Below are positions 16,843 to 26,421 of a stretch of 64,000 nt of DNA, piece after piece. Source of the DNA: Bacteroides sp. GTDB lineage: Bacteria; Bacteroidota; Bacteroidia; Bacteroidales; Bacteroidaceae. The stretch's first letter is position 1, and each line of letters begins with the position of its first letter. The stretch covers positions 1 to 64,000 of the forward strand of contig JALCME010000014.1 in NCBI GenBank assembly GCA_022648295.1, given 5' to 3'. The position numbers and the translations under genes were made by a program. The notes under the pieces are model-generated. The model had not been told where the DNA came from and did no database searches. It saw only the letters and a program-made list of their open reading frames with translations.

Positions 16843-18330
16843 TTAAGCTATTACATTCCCCCAGTTCAATACATTTTCTTCGGGATCGGCAAAAGCGTTT
16901 GCTTGTCTTAAGGCTAATTCCATCGCATCAGCATCTTCTCCATACAACGTAGCACTAAATTGCCACACTTTTAGCATGGCACGAATATAAGCATCAGGTT
17001 TATGCTGACGGCTCAACTTACGTAATGCCAGCAGATAGTCATTACGAAACACCGTAGGTACAATGATTTTTGATTCTGCTGCACAAGTCAGTTCGGCATT
17101 CATCATTATGCGCGCTATCCTGCCGTTTCCGTCATTAAAAGGATGAGTTTCACTCACCATAAACATCATAAAAACAGCTCTGGTAAAAGGATGCTGCAAA
17201 GCACGATAAAACTCAAAACCTTTCATTAGCGTACCCCGCACCAAATTAAAATCGACAAAGTGAGTATTACCGGCACGATTATTTTGCGATTTAAACATCC
17301 CCGGCATCTTATCCTGGCGCGCCGACAGCATAACGCGATGCCTCGATTGCAATAGATCAAACAGTTCGTCCGCAGAAGAGGGAGTCCGCTTCATCTCTTC
17401 CCGGTTGGAAACAATATAAAACGTCCCCAATATATCATGGGAATCCTCATTTCGTGCCGGCAGCGGTTGATTCGTCTCAATAATAGATTTGGCGTCCTTC
17501 AACTCAAACTCCGTCCCTTCAATGTAGTTTGAAAAATAGCTCTCAAAAAACGCAAAATTACGATAAGACGCCAAAGTTGTATTTTGATCGGGAAATGAAG
17601 GATATGTCTGACTCTGTAACGCAGCAAACAAGCTCTCGAACAGTTCCAAACGCATCGGGTCATAAGGATACCCGAATGCCCGTGCAACAGCTAATTGCGA
17701 AGTTAGAATATTGGAAGGATGGGTAGCGAGCAACGCACTGATCAGCTTATTCAACCGTTCATATTCCGGCTGCATGTCCAGTTCAACGGCCAGCGCTTTA
17801 GCTCTGTCTCTGATTTCATTCACTGCATTTTCGCCATTAGTCCGGATAATCATTTCCAGTTTGTCTTCAATAACACTTTGCGGCAATGTCTTAGACTCCT
17901 CTCCTCCTCTCTTTGAAACTTGCATATTTTCCAGAAAAGCCCTTTCCTGACGTGCAAGAAATAAACCTTCAATAAACGGAGTATCCTCCGGCATGCCACC
18001 TTTACCCTGCAATAGATGAACTGTAATGCCAGGCAAAGAGATGTTTTTTGTATAAGTATAGGTTAAAAAGATATGTCCGCCCGGCGTAGGCTTAAATTCA
18101 AAAGCGGAACGATGACTTATAACTGCCTTAGGATATAACCGGCCAAGGATAAGAAATATATTCCTCCGTACTATATTCTCCGGTGCGTCAGTCAAATTGG
18201 GTGTGTATAATTTGGGGGCTATTTTACGTATTTTTCCTTCCCTCACCAATTTGGATATGGCTTTAGACTCTGCTTTGTCCGACGAAGCAAATAATACTTC
18301 CTGCAAATGCAACTGGAGATTTTTTTCCAT
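16843..18330 (-). CDS. Fic-domain protein with AbiEi-like N-terminal winged helix
   Basis: 495 residues. Residues 1-140 resemble the AbiEi-type antitoxin/transcription factor: a winged helix (SKAISKLVREGKIRKIAPKL followed by YTPN) and YPKAVISHRSAFEF. Residues 255-465 are a Fic domain with the complete active-site motif HPFNDGNGRIAR (396-407), expected to transfer AMP from ATP to a target hydroxyl. SNYIEG at 267-272 fits the inhibitory-helix motif (S/T)xxxE(G/N), located before the Fic core, so this is an intramolecularly inhibited (class II-type) Fic protein. The enzyme target is unknown. It is a single gene with no separate antitoxin beside it; repeats at its start could be its own operator. 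Confidence 0.88.
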   Translation of the reverse strand: MEKNLQLHLQEVLFASSDKAESKAISKLVREGKIRKIAPKLYTPNLTDAPENIVRRNIFLILGRLYPKAVISHRSAFEFKPTPGGHIFLTYTYTKNISLPGITVHLLQGKGGMPEDTPFIEGLFLARQERAFLENMQVSKRGGEESKTLPQSVIEDKLEMIIRTNGENAVNEIRDRAKALAVELDMQPEYERLNKLISALLATHPSNILTSQLAVARAFGYPYDPMRLELFESLFAALQSQTYPSFPDQNTTLASYRNFAFFESYFSNYIEGTEFELKDAKSIIETNQPLPARNEDSHDILGTFYIVSNREEMKRTPSSADELFDLLQSRHRVMLSARQDKMPGMFKSQNNRAGNTHFVDFNLVRGTLMKGFEFYRALQHPFTRAVFMMFMVSETHPFNDGNGRIARIMMNAELTCAAESKIIVPTVFRNDYLLALRKLSRQHKPDAYIRAMLKVWQFSATLYGEDADAMELALRQANAFADPEENVLNWGNVIA

Positions 18331-18407
18331 TATACCTACTTTTTCTACAAAAATAGGAGATTTTTTTCTATTATAAGTCCATACTATGATGTTTTTTTTC
18401 CATTATA
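18315..18407 (-). repeat. Direct repeats across the fic start
   Basis: GGAGATTTTTTTCCATTATA (18315-18334, includes the fic start codon) recurs with one change at 18356-18375, 41 bp away; a shorter copy, TTTTTTCCATTATA, is at 18394-18407. The block also contains a -7-like CAAAAATA at 18348-18355. Candidate operators for the winged-helix domain of the Fic protein, or a small local duplication. Confidence 0.5.
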
Positions 18408-18422
18408 GACTTAAAAGCCATT

Positions 18423-19712
18423 TTAAATGAAGTAAAGCACCACTTCGCCCTGAAGATTGATGAAGCAGGGAACAGCCCTTTCCTTCCCGTTGAAGCGGGA
18501 CTCATGGGTGAAACGAACGACACAGAGTAGTAATCCTCCTTCGGTGATATTGTTAATGGCAATAGGGCGCCCCATTTCATCCACGCACTTAACGGCAATC
18601 GTTCCGTCGGGTTTGTAGAGGGACCCGCTCCCCACTCCACGGGTGTTGAGAGATTGTGTGCCTCCTGGAAAGTCGAAGGCCAGGGAATGACCATAGGCAT
18701 CGAACAAGTTGAAAGGACAAGTTCCCTCGGCTGCCGTTCCCATCAACGTTCCCGTGACATTGCGTACCTCATTGAGCGCACTGTCCACCACACAGATGGG
18801 TCCGCACTCTCCTTTCTTGACCCAGGCATAACCGCTGTGGAAAGTATTGCAATCCCAGTCTACCAGGGGAGTGACCTGACGTCCCGTGCGATCGATATAA
18901 GTCATTTGATACTGATAGAACGTAGGTCCGATGCGTACAGCCGCGTGCCCTTCACTAAAGCGTCCGGGAGCATTGGCATAAACAGGTTGGATCACCATCT
19001 GCCCATTCAGGTCTATGAATCCCCACTTTTTTGTTCCATCCGTCTTTACCTGAACAGCCGCCAGTTCGTCACTAAATGGCAGGGCGTCTTCAAAACGGGG
19101 AGGAATAACAATATTACCTTTTTCATCAGCATACCCGTATTTCTTCTGCTCACCGCTGAAGAAAGCTCTTCTGTTTTCGCATAAAGGAGAAACGGCACGG
19201 GGACTGTGGAAGGGATCGAACGAACCGGCAAGTAAAGGAAAGACTTCCCTGCCCTCCTTATTAATATAGACTTGTGTGGCGTTCTTGTAAAAGCTCTTTC
19301 CCCTGACAGCCAATGCAAAACCATCACGGAAAGCAGAAACAGACGAATAATCCGGCAGGTCACGATAAGTCCCGTCGGGATAAAGAATACAGGGAACTTT
19401 ATCACCTGATTTCAGGCGATGAGTGACCATAACGGCTCCACCGGAGAAATTGTCATTCTCCAACTGATTGTTCAGGGAAGAAATAGAGAAATCGGGACCT
19501 GACACGCATTTACCATCCGTATTGACATAAACCAATTCACTGCCATTGTAGCGCACAGTGATTAACCCTTCGTGGATTTCAGGGCAGACTTCCGCTCCTC
19601 TTGGTACAGTTACTTCCTTACTCTGCAGCGTAAAGTGAGGGTGGAGAATTGTAGTTTGAGAAAATCCCACATTACATACTCCTAGCAATGCAAGGATTAG
19701 TGTCTTTTTCAT
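18423..19712 (-). CDS. Exported WG-repeat protein
   Basis: 429 residues with a signal peptide (MKKTLILALLGVCNVGFSQ). The mature part contains WG/KWG beta repeats, clearest at KKYGYADEKGNIVIPPRFED and KKWGFIDLNGQMVIQPVY, with weaker copies before and after; these build a propeller-like or solenoid scaffold for binding. No enzyme motif was seen. Likely periplasmic or outer-membrane associated. It stands alone behind its own good promoter. Confidence 0.8.
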   Translation of the reverse strand: MKKTLILALLGVCNVGFSQTTILHPHFTLQSKEVTVPRGAEVCPEIHEGLITVRYNGSELVYVNTDGKCVSGPDFSISSLNNQLENDNFSGGAVMVTHRLKSGDKVPCILYPDGTYRDLPDYSSVSAFRDGFALAVRGKSFYKNATQVYINKEGREVFPLLAGSFDPFHSPRAVSPLCENRRAFFSGEQKKYGYADEKGNIVIPPRFEDALPFSDELAAVQVKTDGTKKWGFIDLNGQMVIQPVYANAPGRFSEGHAAVRIGPTFYQYQMTYIDRTGRQVTPLVDWDCNTFHSGYAWVKKGECGPICVVDSALNEVRNVTGTLMGTAAEGTCPFNLFDAYGHSLAFDFPGGTQSLNTRGVGSGSLYKPDGTIAVKCVDEMGRPIAINNITEGGLLLCVVRFTHESRFNGKERAVPCFINLQGEVVLYFI

Positions 19713-19766
19713 AACAGCAAGTTGTTTATTTGTTTGTATATCAGGCTCTTTCCAAATAGCTTATCG

Positions 19767-19797
19767 CAAAGATAACCTGAATTTTACAAACGACAAA
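19767..19797 (-). promoter_or_regulatory. Promoter of the WG-repeat gene
   Basis: Minus strand TTTG (19794-19797), 19-bp spacer, TATCTTTG (19767-19774): a full match to the Bacteroidales consensus. The predicted start is near 19760, about 48 nt ahead of the ATG. Confidence 0.75.
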
Positions 19798-19872
19798 CAA
19801 TCTGCTGTTTTTTGTTTCAATCTTCTTCCTTTTGTCACATAACTGCAACAAAAATTCAGAACTTATTCAAAA

Positions 19873-21228
19873 TCACTGCAAGTTACCCTCAGCCTTCCGG
19901 TACTCTACGAAAGTGAGATAAAGATTGAAATGGGCATTAACCCGGGCTTCATAGGATTGTTGCCACATGGTCTGGGCTTCGAGATAATCGGACAGGGTTT
20001 CCAGTCCCACACGGTACTGGTTGCCACTGACGGTCATGTTCTCCTCCGCCTGCGTCAATGAACGGTCGGCGATGTCGCACTCCAAACGGGCTTCGTCCAG
20101 GTTATTGGCGGCACGGGTCAGCTCCAGCAACATTTGCTCGTTGGCATTTTCCTGCTGCAAGCGGGCTTGTTGCAACTGGGCCTTAGCCGAACGGATTTTA
20201 TTGGAGCGTTCACCGAAGTGGAACAACGGGACGGAAACATTGAGCATGACGGCATAGTTTCCCTTATCGAGCAGGTATTGGTCGTTCAGCTTCACCCCGT
20301 GGAGATAGCTGTACATTCCCTTCACCCCCACTTGGGGAAGCATTTCACTACGGGCCAGTTTCACCTGCTGACGGGCAATGTCCACCTGCTTGCCAACCAT
20401 GCCATATTCGGGACGGTTGGTGATGTCCAGCGTCTTGGGCGCCATTTGTTGTTCCACCGTAGGGAAGTCATCACTGACATCAATATCAGACAACAACGAA
20501 ATGCCGATTTCATGGCAAAGATTCATTCGAGCCAGTCGCAAGGCATTCTCGGCTTTACGTACGGCAAGTTCGCTATCATTGAGTTTGACCTGCACCTTCA
20601 AGACATCGTTGCGCAACTTCAATCCATGCTTAAACGCATCCTGCACATTTTTATGCAACTCCATAAGCAGCTTGTTATATTGACCCGCCACCTTCATCAT
20701 CTCTTTGGCTTTCACCATCATCATGTAGGCTTTATCCGTACTGACTACGACCTCGGAAGCCGTCTTCCGTTCAGCCAGACGGGCCAGGTCACGGTTAAGC
20801 AACGCCATTTTATAAGCCGCCGTAATTTTGCCTCCCATGTAGAGCGGCTGTTCCATCTGGACACCCGCCGCGTAAATGGCACCTATCTTATAATTAAGAT
20901 CAATACCGGGGAAATAGGCGTAGTTGCCGTTGGGAGCCAACGCACCGGTTGCCGCATTGGGTGCCAGCACGGGCAAATTACCGCCGGGTATCCCGAAAGT
21001 CCCGTCCACCCCGGAATAAAATCCCGCACCGTTGGCCGTAAAGTTCGGGAAGAAGTTCCCCTTATAACTCTTTGCCATATAGTGTGCCATAGCCGTTTGC
21101 TTCACCGAAGCCGCTATTTCCTTATTCTGTTTCAATGCCATCTGCCTGCACTGCTCCAGGGTGTATTGTTTCTGAGCAGCCAGTGACAGGGGGCAAATCA
21201 ATAATCCATATAAAATCAACTTTCTCAT
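19873..21228 (-). CDS. TolC-family outer membrane efflux channel
   Basis: 451 residues from the ATG at 21226-21228, which overlaps the pump stop codon by four bases (ATGA). Signal peptide MRKLILYGLLICPLSLAAQ, then the TolC/OEP pattern YTLEQCRQMALKQNKEIAAS and long heptad-rich helices (LEQ/ARLQQENANEQMLLEL, NLDEARLECDIADRSL) ending with RVGLETLSDYLEAQTMWQQS. It forms the outer-membrane exit duct for the adaptor and RND pump encoded just upstream. The longer open frame reaching 21354 lies inside the pump gene and was rejected. Confidence 0.93.
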   Translation of the reverse strand: MRKLILYGLLICPLSLAAQKQYTLEQCRQMALKQNKEIAASVKQTAMAHYMAKSYKGNFFPNFTANGAGFYSGVDGTFGIPGGNLPVLAPNAATGALAPNGNYAYFPGIDLNYKIGAIYAAGVQMEQPLYMGGKITAAYKMALLNRDLARLAERKTASEVVVSTDKAYMMMVKAKEMMKVAGQYNKLLMELHKNVQDAFKHGLKLRNDVLKVQVKLNDSELAVRKAENALRLARMNLCHEIGISLLSDIDVSDDFPTVEQQMAPKTLDITNRPEYGMVGKQVDIARQQVKLARSEMLPQVGVKGMYSYLHGVKLNDQYLLDKGNYAVMLNVSVPLFHFGERSNKIRSAKAQLQQARLQQENANEQMLLELTRAANNLDEARLECDIADRSLTQAEENMTVSGNQYRVGLETLSDYLEAQTMWQQSYEARVNAHFNLYLTFVEYRKAEGNLQ

Positions 21229-24200
21229 TTGTTCGTGTATTTTATCCCGAAAAACAATGCGTACAGGGTGGGAATGAATATTAAAGTAATTAATGTGCCA
21301 AACAGTAAACCACCCATGATGGTAGCCGCCAGAGAGCCGAACATAGCGTCCCACAACAAAGGAATCATACCCAGAATGGTGGTCATGGAAGTCATCATCA
21401 CCGGCCGGAGACGGCTCTGGGTACTGGTGATCAACGCCTCGACCGGTGGCATACCCGAATTGAGGCTCAGACCGATTTCATCCATCAGCACAATGCCGTT
21501 CTTGACAATCATGCCGATAAGCCCCAGTACACCGACCACGGCGACGAAGTTGAAAGGTTTGCCGGTGAGCACCATCACCACCACTACGCCCACAATGACC
21601 AGCGGGATGCACAGGAAGATGATGAGCGGCTTACGGTAGCCCTTGAACAGCATGATCAGAATGGTGATGATCAGGATAATGGCCAGCGGGAAAGCCCGGA
21701 ACAGGTATTTCATGGATTGGTCACTGGCATTCTTCTCACCCTGCCATTGCAACGTATATCCTTCGGGGAGCTGTATCTTTTCCAGTTGGGAAGCGATCTC
21801 AGCCCTCACCTCTTCTACTTCCTTACCGGGAACGGGAGAACATTGCACGCGCTGGCTGCGCTGACCGTCATAACGGATCACCACGGGATCTTCCCACTCC
21901 ACTTTAATTCCTTTGCTAATCTGTTTCAACGGGGTTGTGCCCATGAGGTTCTCCACCAGTTCGTCGGTGGACAGTGTCCCCATTTTGAGTTTCAGCAGGG
22001 TTTCTTCATTCAGCACGGCATTGAACGACGGCAACGAAGAGAAAATCTGCGTATCACCCAGATCGTCAATGGCATTTCCACGCTCGTCCACACTCTTGAT
22101 ATAGATGTTGTTGGAATGGATGCCTTCGTAGAAAGAGCCTACGGGAATGCCTCCAGTAGCCGTGAGCAGCGACATGCTGACATCGTTACGACTCAGGCCC
22201 AGCGCACGGGCGGCAGGCTGATCGTAGTCCACGGTGAGCACGGGCACTTTCGGTTCCCAGTCCGAAGTGATGAGGTAAGCATCGGGACATCTTTCCATGA
22301 TGGCTCTGGCGCTGTCCGCCAGACGGTGCAATACGGCCGGGTCCGGTCCGAGGAACTGGGCTTCAATGGGGTACTTCTTATACATCAGATTATAGCGTTT
22401 CAGCTTGACATAAGCATCGGGATAGTGTCTGGACAGGTATTCCTGTATCTCGTCCATGTTCTCCACCAAAGCATCGGGAGATTCGAAATCAATGATCAGT
22501 TCTCCGTAGGACAGTGAAGGGTTGGCAATGCTGCGCACCAGATTGTAACGTCCGGGAGTGCCACCCACCGATTCGGTGATGTGCGTCACTTCTTTCCGCG
22601 TCTTCAAGTATTTCTGTATGGAAGCGAGGTCTTTCTCCACCCGCGTATAGTTGGTTCCTTCCGGTAGCTTATATTCCATATAGAGCTGATCGTAAGTAAG
22701 GTCGGGGAAAAAGGCCTGGTGCATATATCCGTAGCCCCACCACGAAAGTAGCAACAGGGCGACGAGGATGCCGGCACAACTCAACCGGTGCGAAAGGGTG
22801 AAACGAAGCAATTTACGAAGAGCAATGTAGAGCTTGCCTTTATACTCAATACGTCCCGAAGCATCGGTAGGTTCCACCTTGGGAAACAACATCCGGTTAG
22901 CCATCAGAGGTACATGGATCAGGGCGAACACCCAGCTCAGGAGTAGCGACACCGCCAACACAATGAACAAATCACGTACATATTCTCCTGTGGTATCAGG
23001 CGACATAAAGATGGGAAGGAAAGCCAAAATAGCAATCAATGTGGCTCCCAGCAAGGGCATGGCTGTTTGTCTTCCGATAGCTGTCAAAGCCTCCATCCGG
23101 GGTCTGCCCCGCTTTAAATCCACCAGAATGCCGTCCACAATGACAATGGCATTATCCACCAGCATACCCATGGCGACGATGAGGGCTGCCAGTGAAACAC
23201 GCTGCATGGTGCCGTCCATAGCACCCAGAAAGACGAAGGAACTCAGTACGGTGACAATCAGACTGAGTCCGATGATCACTCCACTCTTGAAGCCCATGGT
23301 GAGCATCAGGATGAAAACAACGATGAGCACCGACTCTATCAGGTTGATGGCAAACGTGCCCAGGGCATCGGACACCCGCTGGGGTTGGAAAAACACTTTA
23401 TGACATTCCACTCCGGCCGGCAAACGGTCTTCCTTCAACTCGCACATCTTATCTTCCACCCGGTCACCCACCTTCAGGATGTCCGTTCCCTTGGAAGCGG
23501 CGATAAGCAACCCCAGTGAACGATGACCGTCGTAAAAGAGTTCGTTACGGGTGGGAGTTTCATACGCTTTCTCAATGGTGGCAATGTCCGACAAGCGCAA
23601 CTGGTCGTCATCATGTCCCTGAATCAGCATCCGGCCGATGTCCTCCACCGATTTGAATTTATCACTGACCGTTACCCGGATACGGTTATTCCCGTTATCA
23701 TAGTAACCGGTATAGGTGGTTTTATTCTGTCCGTTCAGCGTAGCCAGCACTTCCACCGGTTTCACCCCCAGACTTGCCATACGATCCTGCAACAACGAGA
23801 TATTGATGCACTCCTCGCGCTTACCATAGATTTCCACCCGTTCCACGCCGTCCACTCCGCTCAACTCGCGTTTAATCAGTTCGGCATAGTCGGACATTTC
23901 ACGATCGGACAGTCCGTCACCGGTCAGGGCGAAGAACATGCCGTACACATCACCAAAATCATCCTTGACCACAGAAGCCCTTGCACCGTCGGGAAAAGAA
24001 GCCTGGGCATCGTTCACCTTACGGCGCAACATATCCCAACATTGCTCCACTTCTTCATTCTTCACCGTGGATTCCAGTTCCACCTCCATGATGGAAAGGT
24101 CGTTATAAGAAAAGCTCTCCACACTCTTGATATTCGGCATGGAACGGATACTCTTTTCCAGTACGTCCGTCACTTCCATTTCCACCTGATGGGCGGATGC

Positions 24201-24359
24201 CCCCGGATAAGTAGTGACCACCATGGCCTGCTTCACTTTAATTTCGGGGTCCTCCAGCTTACTCATATTGTAAGCGGAGTAAACGCCCCCCAGAATCATG
24301 ACCGCAATAAGAAAGTAGATCAGATTCTTATTTTGAAAAGCCCACTTACTGATGTCCAT
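21225..24359 (-). CDS. RND-family efflux pump (AcrB/CzcA type)
   Basis: 1044 residues, the normal size of an RND inner-membrane pump. It starts MDISKWAFQNKNLIYFLIAV with TM1, a large periplasmic loop, a TM bundle containing GMLVDNAIVIVDGILVDLKR (TM4 region with the proton-relay Asp pair), a second periplasmic loop and a mirrored second TM bundle (GVLGLIGMIVKNGIVLMDEI). Substrate is not evident; sequence is closest in style to hydrophobe/multidrug exporters of Bacteroides. The stop overlaps the tolC-like start, and its start overlaps the adaptor stop by one base. Confidence 0.95.
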   Translation of the reverse strand: MDISKWAFQNKNLIYFLIAVMILGGVYSAYNMSKLEDPEIKVKQAMVVTTYPGASAHQVEMEVTDVLEKSIRSMPNIKSVESFSYNDLSIMEVELESTVKNEEVEQCWDMLRRKVNDAQASFPDGARASVVKDDFGDVYGMFFALTGDGLSDREMSDYAELIKRELSGVDGVERVEIYGKREECINISLLQDRMASLGVKPVEVLATLNGQNKTTYTGYYDNGNNRIRVTVSDKFKSVEDIGRMLIQGHDDDQLRLSDIATIEKAYETPTRNELFYDGHRSLGLLIAASKGTDILKVGDRVEDKMCELKEDRLPAGVECHKVFFQPQRVSDALGTFAINLIESVLIVVFILMLTMGFKSGVIIGLSLIVTVLSSFVFLGAMDGTMQRVSLAALIVAMGMLVDNAIVIVDGILVDLKRGRPRMEALTAIGRQTAMPLLGATLIAILAFLPIFMSPDTTGEYVRDLFIVLAVSLLLSWVFALIHVPLMANRMLFPKVEPTDASGRIEYKGKLYIALRKLLRFTLSHRLSCAGILVALLLLSWWGYGYMHQAFFPDLTYDQLYMEYKLPEGTNYTRVEKDLASIQKYLKTRKEVTHITESVGGTPGRYNLVRSIANPSLSYGELIIDFESPDALVENMDEIQEYLSRHYPDAYVKLKRYNLMYKKYPIEAQFLGPDPAVLHRLADSARAIMERCPDAYLITSDWEPKVPVLTVDYDQPAARALGLSRNDVSMSLLTATGGIPVGSFYEGIHSNNIYIKSVDERGNAIDDLGDTQIFSSLPSFNAVLNEETLLKLKMGTLSTDELVENLMGTTPLKQISKGIKVEWEDPVVIRYDGQRSQRVQCSPVPGKEVEEVRAEIASQLEKIQLPEGYTLQWQGEKNASDQSMKYLFRAFPLAIILIITILIMLFKGYRKPLIIFLCIPLVIVGVVVVMVLTGKPFNFVAVVGVLGLIGMIVKNGIVLMDEIGLSLNSGMPPVEALITSTQSRLRPVMMTSMTTILGMIPLLWDAMFGSLAATIMGGLLFGTLITLIFIPTLYALFFGIKYTNK

Positions 24360-25429
24360 TACAACAGTCCTCCCACATTAGTTTCGGATGTTTTTGCAAT
24401 AGGGCTGACCGGATCACCGTCCTTGAGAGTATGCACGCCGGAAGTCACAATAAGATCACCCGACTTCAGTCCGGTGGCGCTAATGATGGCCTGCCCGTTC
24501 GTCTTCAACTTATGAACGCTGACCCCATGTGCGGCAACCGTCCCCGTCTGTGGATTGTAGACATAGACCATGGACTTGCCGTTACGCTGAAACAAGGCTC
24601 CGTTGGAAACCGAAACAATATGGTCGTGAGCCTGCCGGTAAGAAATGGTTACCATGGTATTCATCCCCGAAGTGGGCATGGGCTTACCTTTTAAATCGAT
24701 GAGTTTAAGCCGCATGGTGTATAACTGGTTGGCATTGGCTTTGGGCGTGACGTGAATCAACTTCAAATCGAACGTTATCCCCGGATAGACGTCGAACGTA
24801 CAGGTATAGCTGGAGAACTCCTTATACTTGATATACTCCACAGCCGGTAGGTTGATTTCCACCTCGGGAGTCTCGTCACTGATGACGGAAAGTATCGGCA
24901 TTCCGGCGGAAACGGATTCGTATTCCTTGAACAGGTGTTTATGCACATAGCCACTGAACGGAGCATACAGGCGTGTATAGGCCAGTTCGTCCTTATGATT
25001 CTTATACTTGGCTTTAATTTGTTGTAAACCATACACTGCCTTATCGTAGTTATTCGGAGTGGTTCCCTTATCTTTATAAAGTGCCACCACTCGTCCGGCT
25101 TCCGCTTTCACCTGTTTATACTCGGCTTCGGTAGCCTGCAACTGTACTTTGTAGTCGGTAGGGTCCAGTTCGGCAAGCAGTTGCCCCTTACGCATGTAAC
25201 CACCTTCGTCCACGAAGATTTTCTGAATGGTACCCGGTACCCGGAAAGCGATATTCACGTCCTGCGCCGGTTTTACCCTGCCGGGGAACTGCAAATCCAC
25301 CTGTCCGTCACTAAATGACAATGTGTCTATTTTCACCGTATATTTTTCCTCTTTCTTATACGTTCCATTGGAACAGGAAAAAAACACAAAGGCCGACACC
25401 AATCCTAAAAATAAACTGATTTGTTTCAT
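24359..25429 (-). CDS. RND periplasmic adaptor lipoprotein
   Basis: 356 residues, first gene of the efflux operon. A lipobox ending in FFSC puts the acyl-Cys at residue 19. Barrel-sandwich pieces are visible on both sides of the hairpin: FVDEGGYMRKGQLLAELDPT and YTRLYAPFSGYVHKHLFKEY; between them is a short helical hairpin (LQATEAEYKQVKAEAGRVVA). The C-terminal membrane-proximal domain ends with GLKSGDLIVTSGVHTLKDGD. It links the RND pump to the TolC-like channel. No regulator gene adjoins it. Confidence 0.93.
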   Translation of the reverse strand: MKQISLFLGLVSAFVFFSCSNGTYKKEEKYTVKIDTLSFSDGQVDLQFPGRVKPAQDVNIAFRVPGTIQKIFVDEGGYMRKGQLLAELDPTDYKVQLQATEAEYKQVKAEAGRVVALYKDKGTTPNNYDKAVYGLQQIKAKYKNHKDELAYTRLYAPFSGYVHKHLFKEYESVSAGMPILSVISDETPEVEINLPAVEYIKYKEFSSYTCTFDVYPGITFDLKLIHVTPKANANQLYTMRLKLIDLKGKPMPTSGMNTMVTISYRQAHDHIVSVSNGALFQRNGKSMVYVYNPQTGTVAAHGVSVHKLKTNGQAIISATGLKSGDLIVTSGVHTLKDGDPVSPIAKTSETNVGGLL

Positions 25430-25759
25430 ATATCCTATCTTATTATTATATACATTAATATAGTCATCATCAGAGTCGACAAAAATAGCGCCATTCAGGT
25501 CACAAGAGAAGTTCCATTATAACCGTACATTGTTCTCTTTTTCGCTTTTTCGGCATAAAAAGCTTTTTATAGGCTTATTTTTCATATTTGATACTCTTTT
25601 TGAAGATATAAAACTGAAAAACAGAACATCTTTTTCTCCTTCTCTTATCTATATAAAGAACAGCCCGCCAAATAAAATAGTTTAATAGAAAAACTGAATA
25701 AAAAAACGGAAAGCCTTTACAGTCCTCCCGTTTTTTTAAGTGAAACAGATATGCCGGAT
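25430..25759. other. Intergenic region between efflux operon and cold-shock gene
   Basis: 330 bp without a gene. It holds a minus-strand -7-like TATTTTTG (25480-25487) for the efflux operon but no clear -33 box, a 16-bp palindrome ATAAAAAGCTTTTTAT at 25555-25570, and a T-run hairpin at 25701-25737 downstream of the cold-shock gene. Nothing else was recognised. Confidence 0.5.
25701..25737 (-). terminator. Probable terminator of the cold-shock gene
   Basis: AAAAAACGG (25701-25709) pairs with CCGTTTTTT (25728-25736); read leftward the stem ends in a T-run. The G+C core is short, so strength is uncertain. Confidence 0.45.
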
Positions 25760-26200
25760 TTAGCCTACCAGTACAATTTTCACTGCATTCATTCCTTTCG
25801 GCCCCCTTGCCAGTTCAAAAGTGACCATCCTGCCTTCAGCAATGTCTTCCGGAGCATTACTGATATGAAAGAAAAATCTTTCACCTCCATTCATATCTTT
25901 AATAAAACCATATCCTTTATTTGAATCAAAATAATCCACACGTCCTTTCAACGGCTTCACTTCCACTTCTTCTTTTTTAGGCACGGAAATTTCTATCTGC
26001 TCAATATCAACTTCCTGTTTCAATGTGGGATCGGGAGGTGTGGAAGTAATCCTCCCGTTTTCATCCACATACGCAATCATATCTTCAAACGACTGATTGC
26101 CACTATGTTTACGCTCTTCTTTCCGTTGTTTTTTTTCCAACTTCTTACTCTGCTTTCTCTTTTCGACTTCTCTTTTGTTAAATGATAATGATTTGGCCAT
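25760..26200 (-). CDS. Cold-shock domain protein with basic N-terminus
   Basis: 146 residues. The first 35 are very rich in Lys/Arg/Glu (KREVEKRKQSKKLEKKQRKE), likely a coiled or RNA-contacting tail. The C-terminal 65 residues are a cold-shock OB fold: GRVDYFDSNKGYGFIKD carries RNP1-like KGYGFI, and RFFFHIS is the RNP2-like FFH motif. Binds single-stranded RNA or DNA; a role in RNA structure or stress response is usual. In the same direction as the neighbouring RRM gene, 221 bp downstream of it, but separated by a strong terminator. Confidence 0.9.
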   Translation of the reverse strand: MAKSLSFNKREVEKRKQSKKLEKKQRKEERKHSGNQSFEDMIAYVDENGRITSTPPDPTLKQEVDIEQIEISVPKKEEVEVKPLKGRVDYFDSNKGYGFIKDMNGGERFFFHISNAPEDIAEGRMVTFELARGPKGMNAVKIVLVG

Positions 26201-26340
26201 TAATAAACTTTTTTTTTAGATGTTCACAAAGATACAAAACTATTTGGTTTATATTCCACTAATTCTTAATGAAAATCAAAAGTTTACTATTTTAATAGAA
26301 TTAAAAATTATTTTATCCGTCTAATTAAGAGAACGAAAAA

Positions 26341-26376
26341 AACCGTTCTTTACTCCCATCTGAGTAAAGAACGGTT
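26341..26376 (-). terminator. Terminator of the RRM protein gene
   Basis: AACCGTTCTTTACTC (26341-26355) and GAGTAAAGAACGGTT (26362-26376) form a perfect 15-bp stem with a 6-nt loop. Reading leftward it is followed by a run of seven T (26334-26340 on the other strand), a classical intrinsic terminator. Confidence 0.88.
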
Positions 26377-26421
26377 CTTTAAAATATAGATTAATTGGTT
26401 ACATTTCCTTAACCATTAAAA

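Noticed and set aside
20134..21186. 350-codon plus-strand open frame opposite the TolC-like gene
   Set aside because: Antisense to a clear coding region, His/Gln-rich composition typical of a reverse-frame shadow, no domain.
23523..24515. 330-codon plus-strand open frame opposite the RND pump
   Set aside because: Antisense shadow of a well-identified pump and adaptor; no signal or motif.
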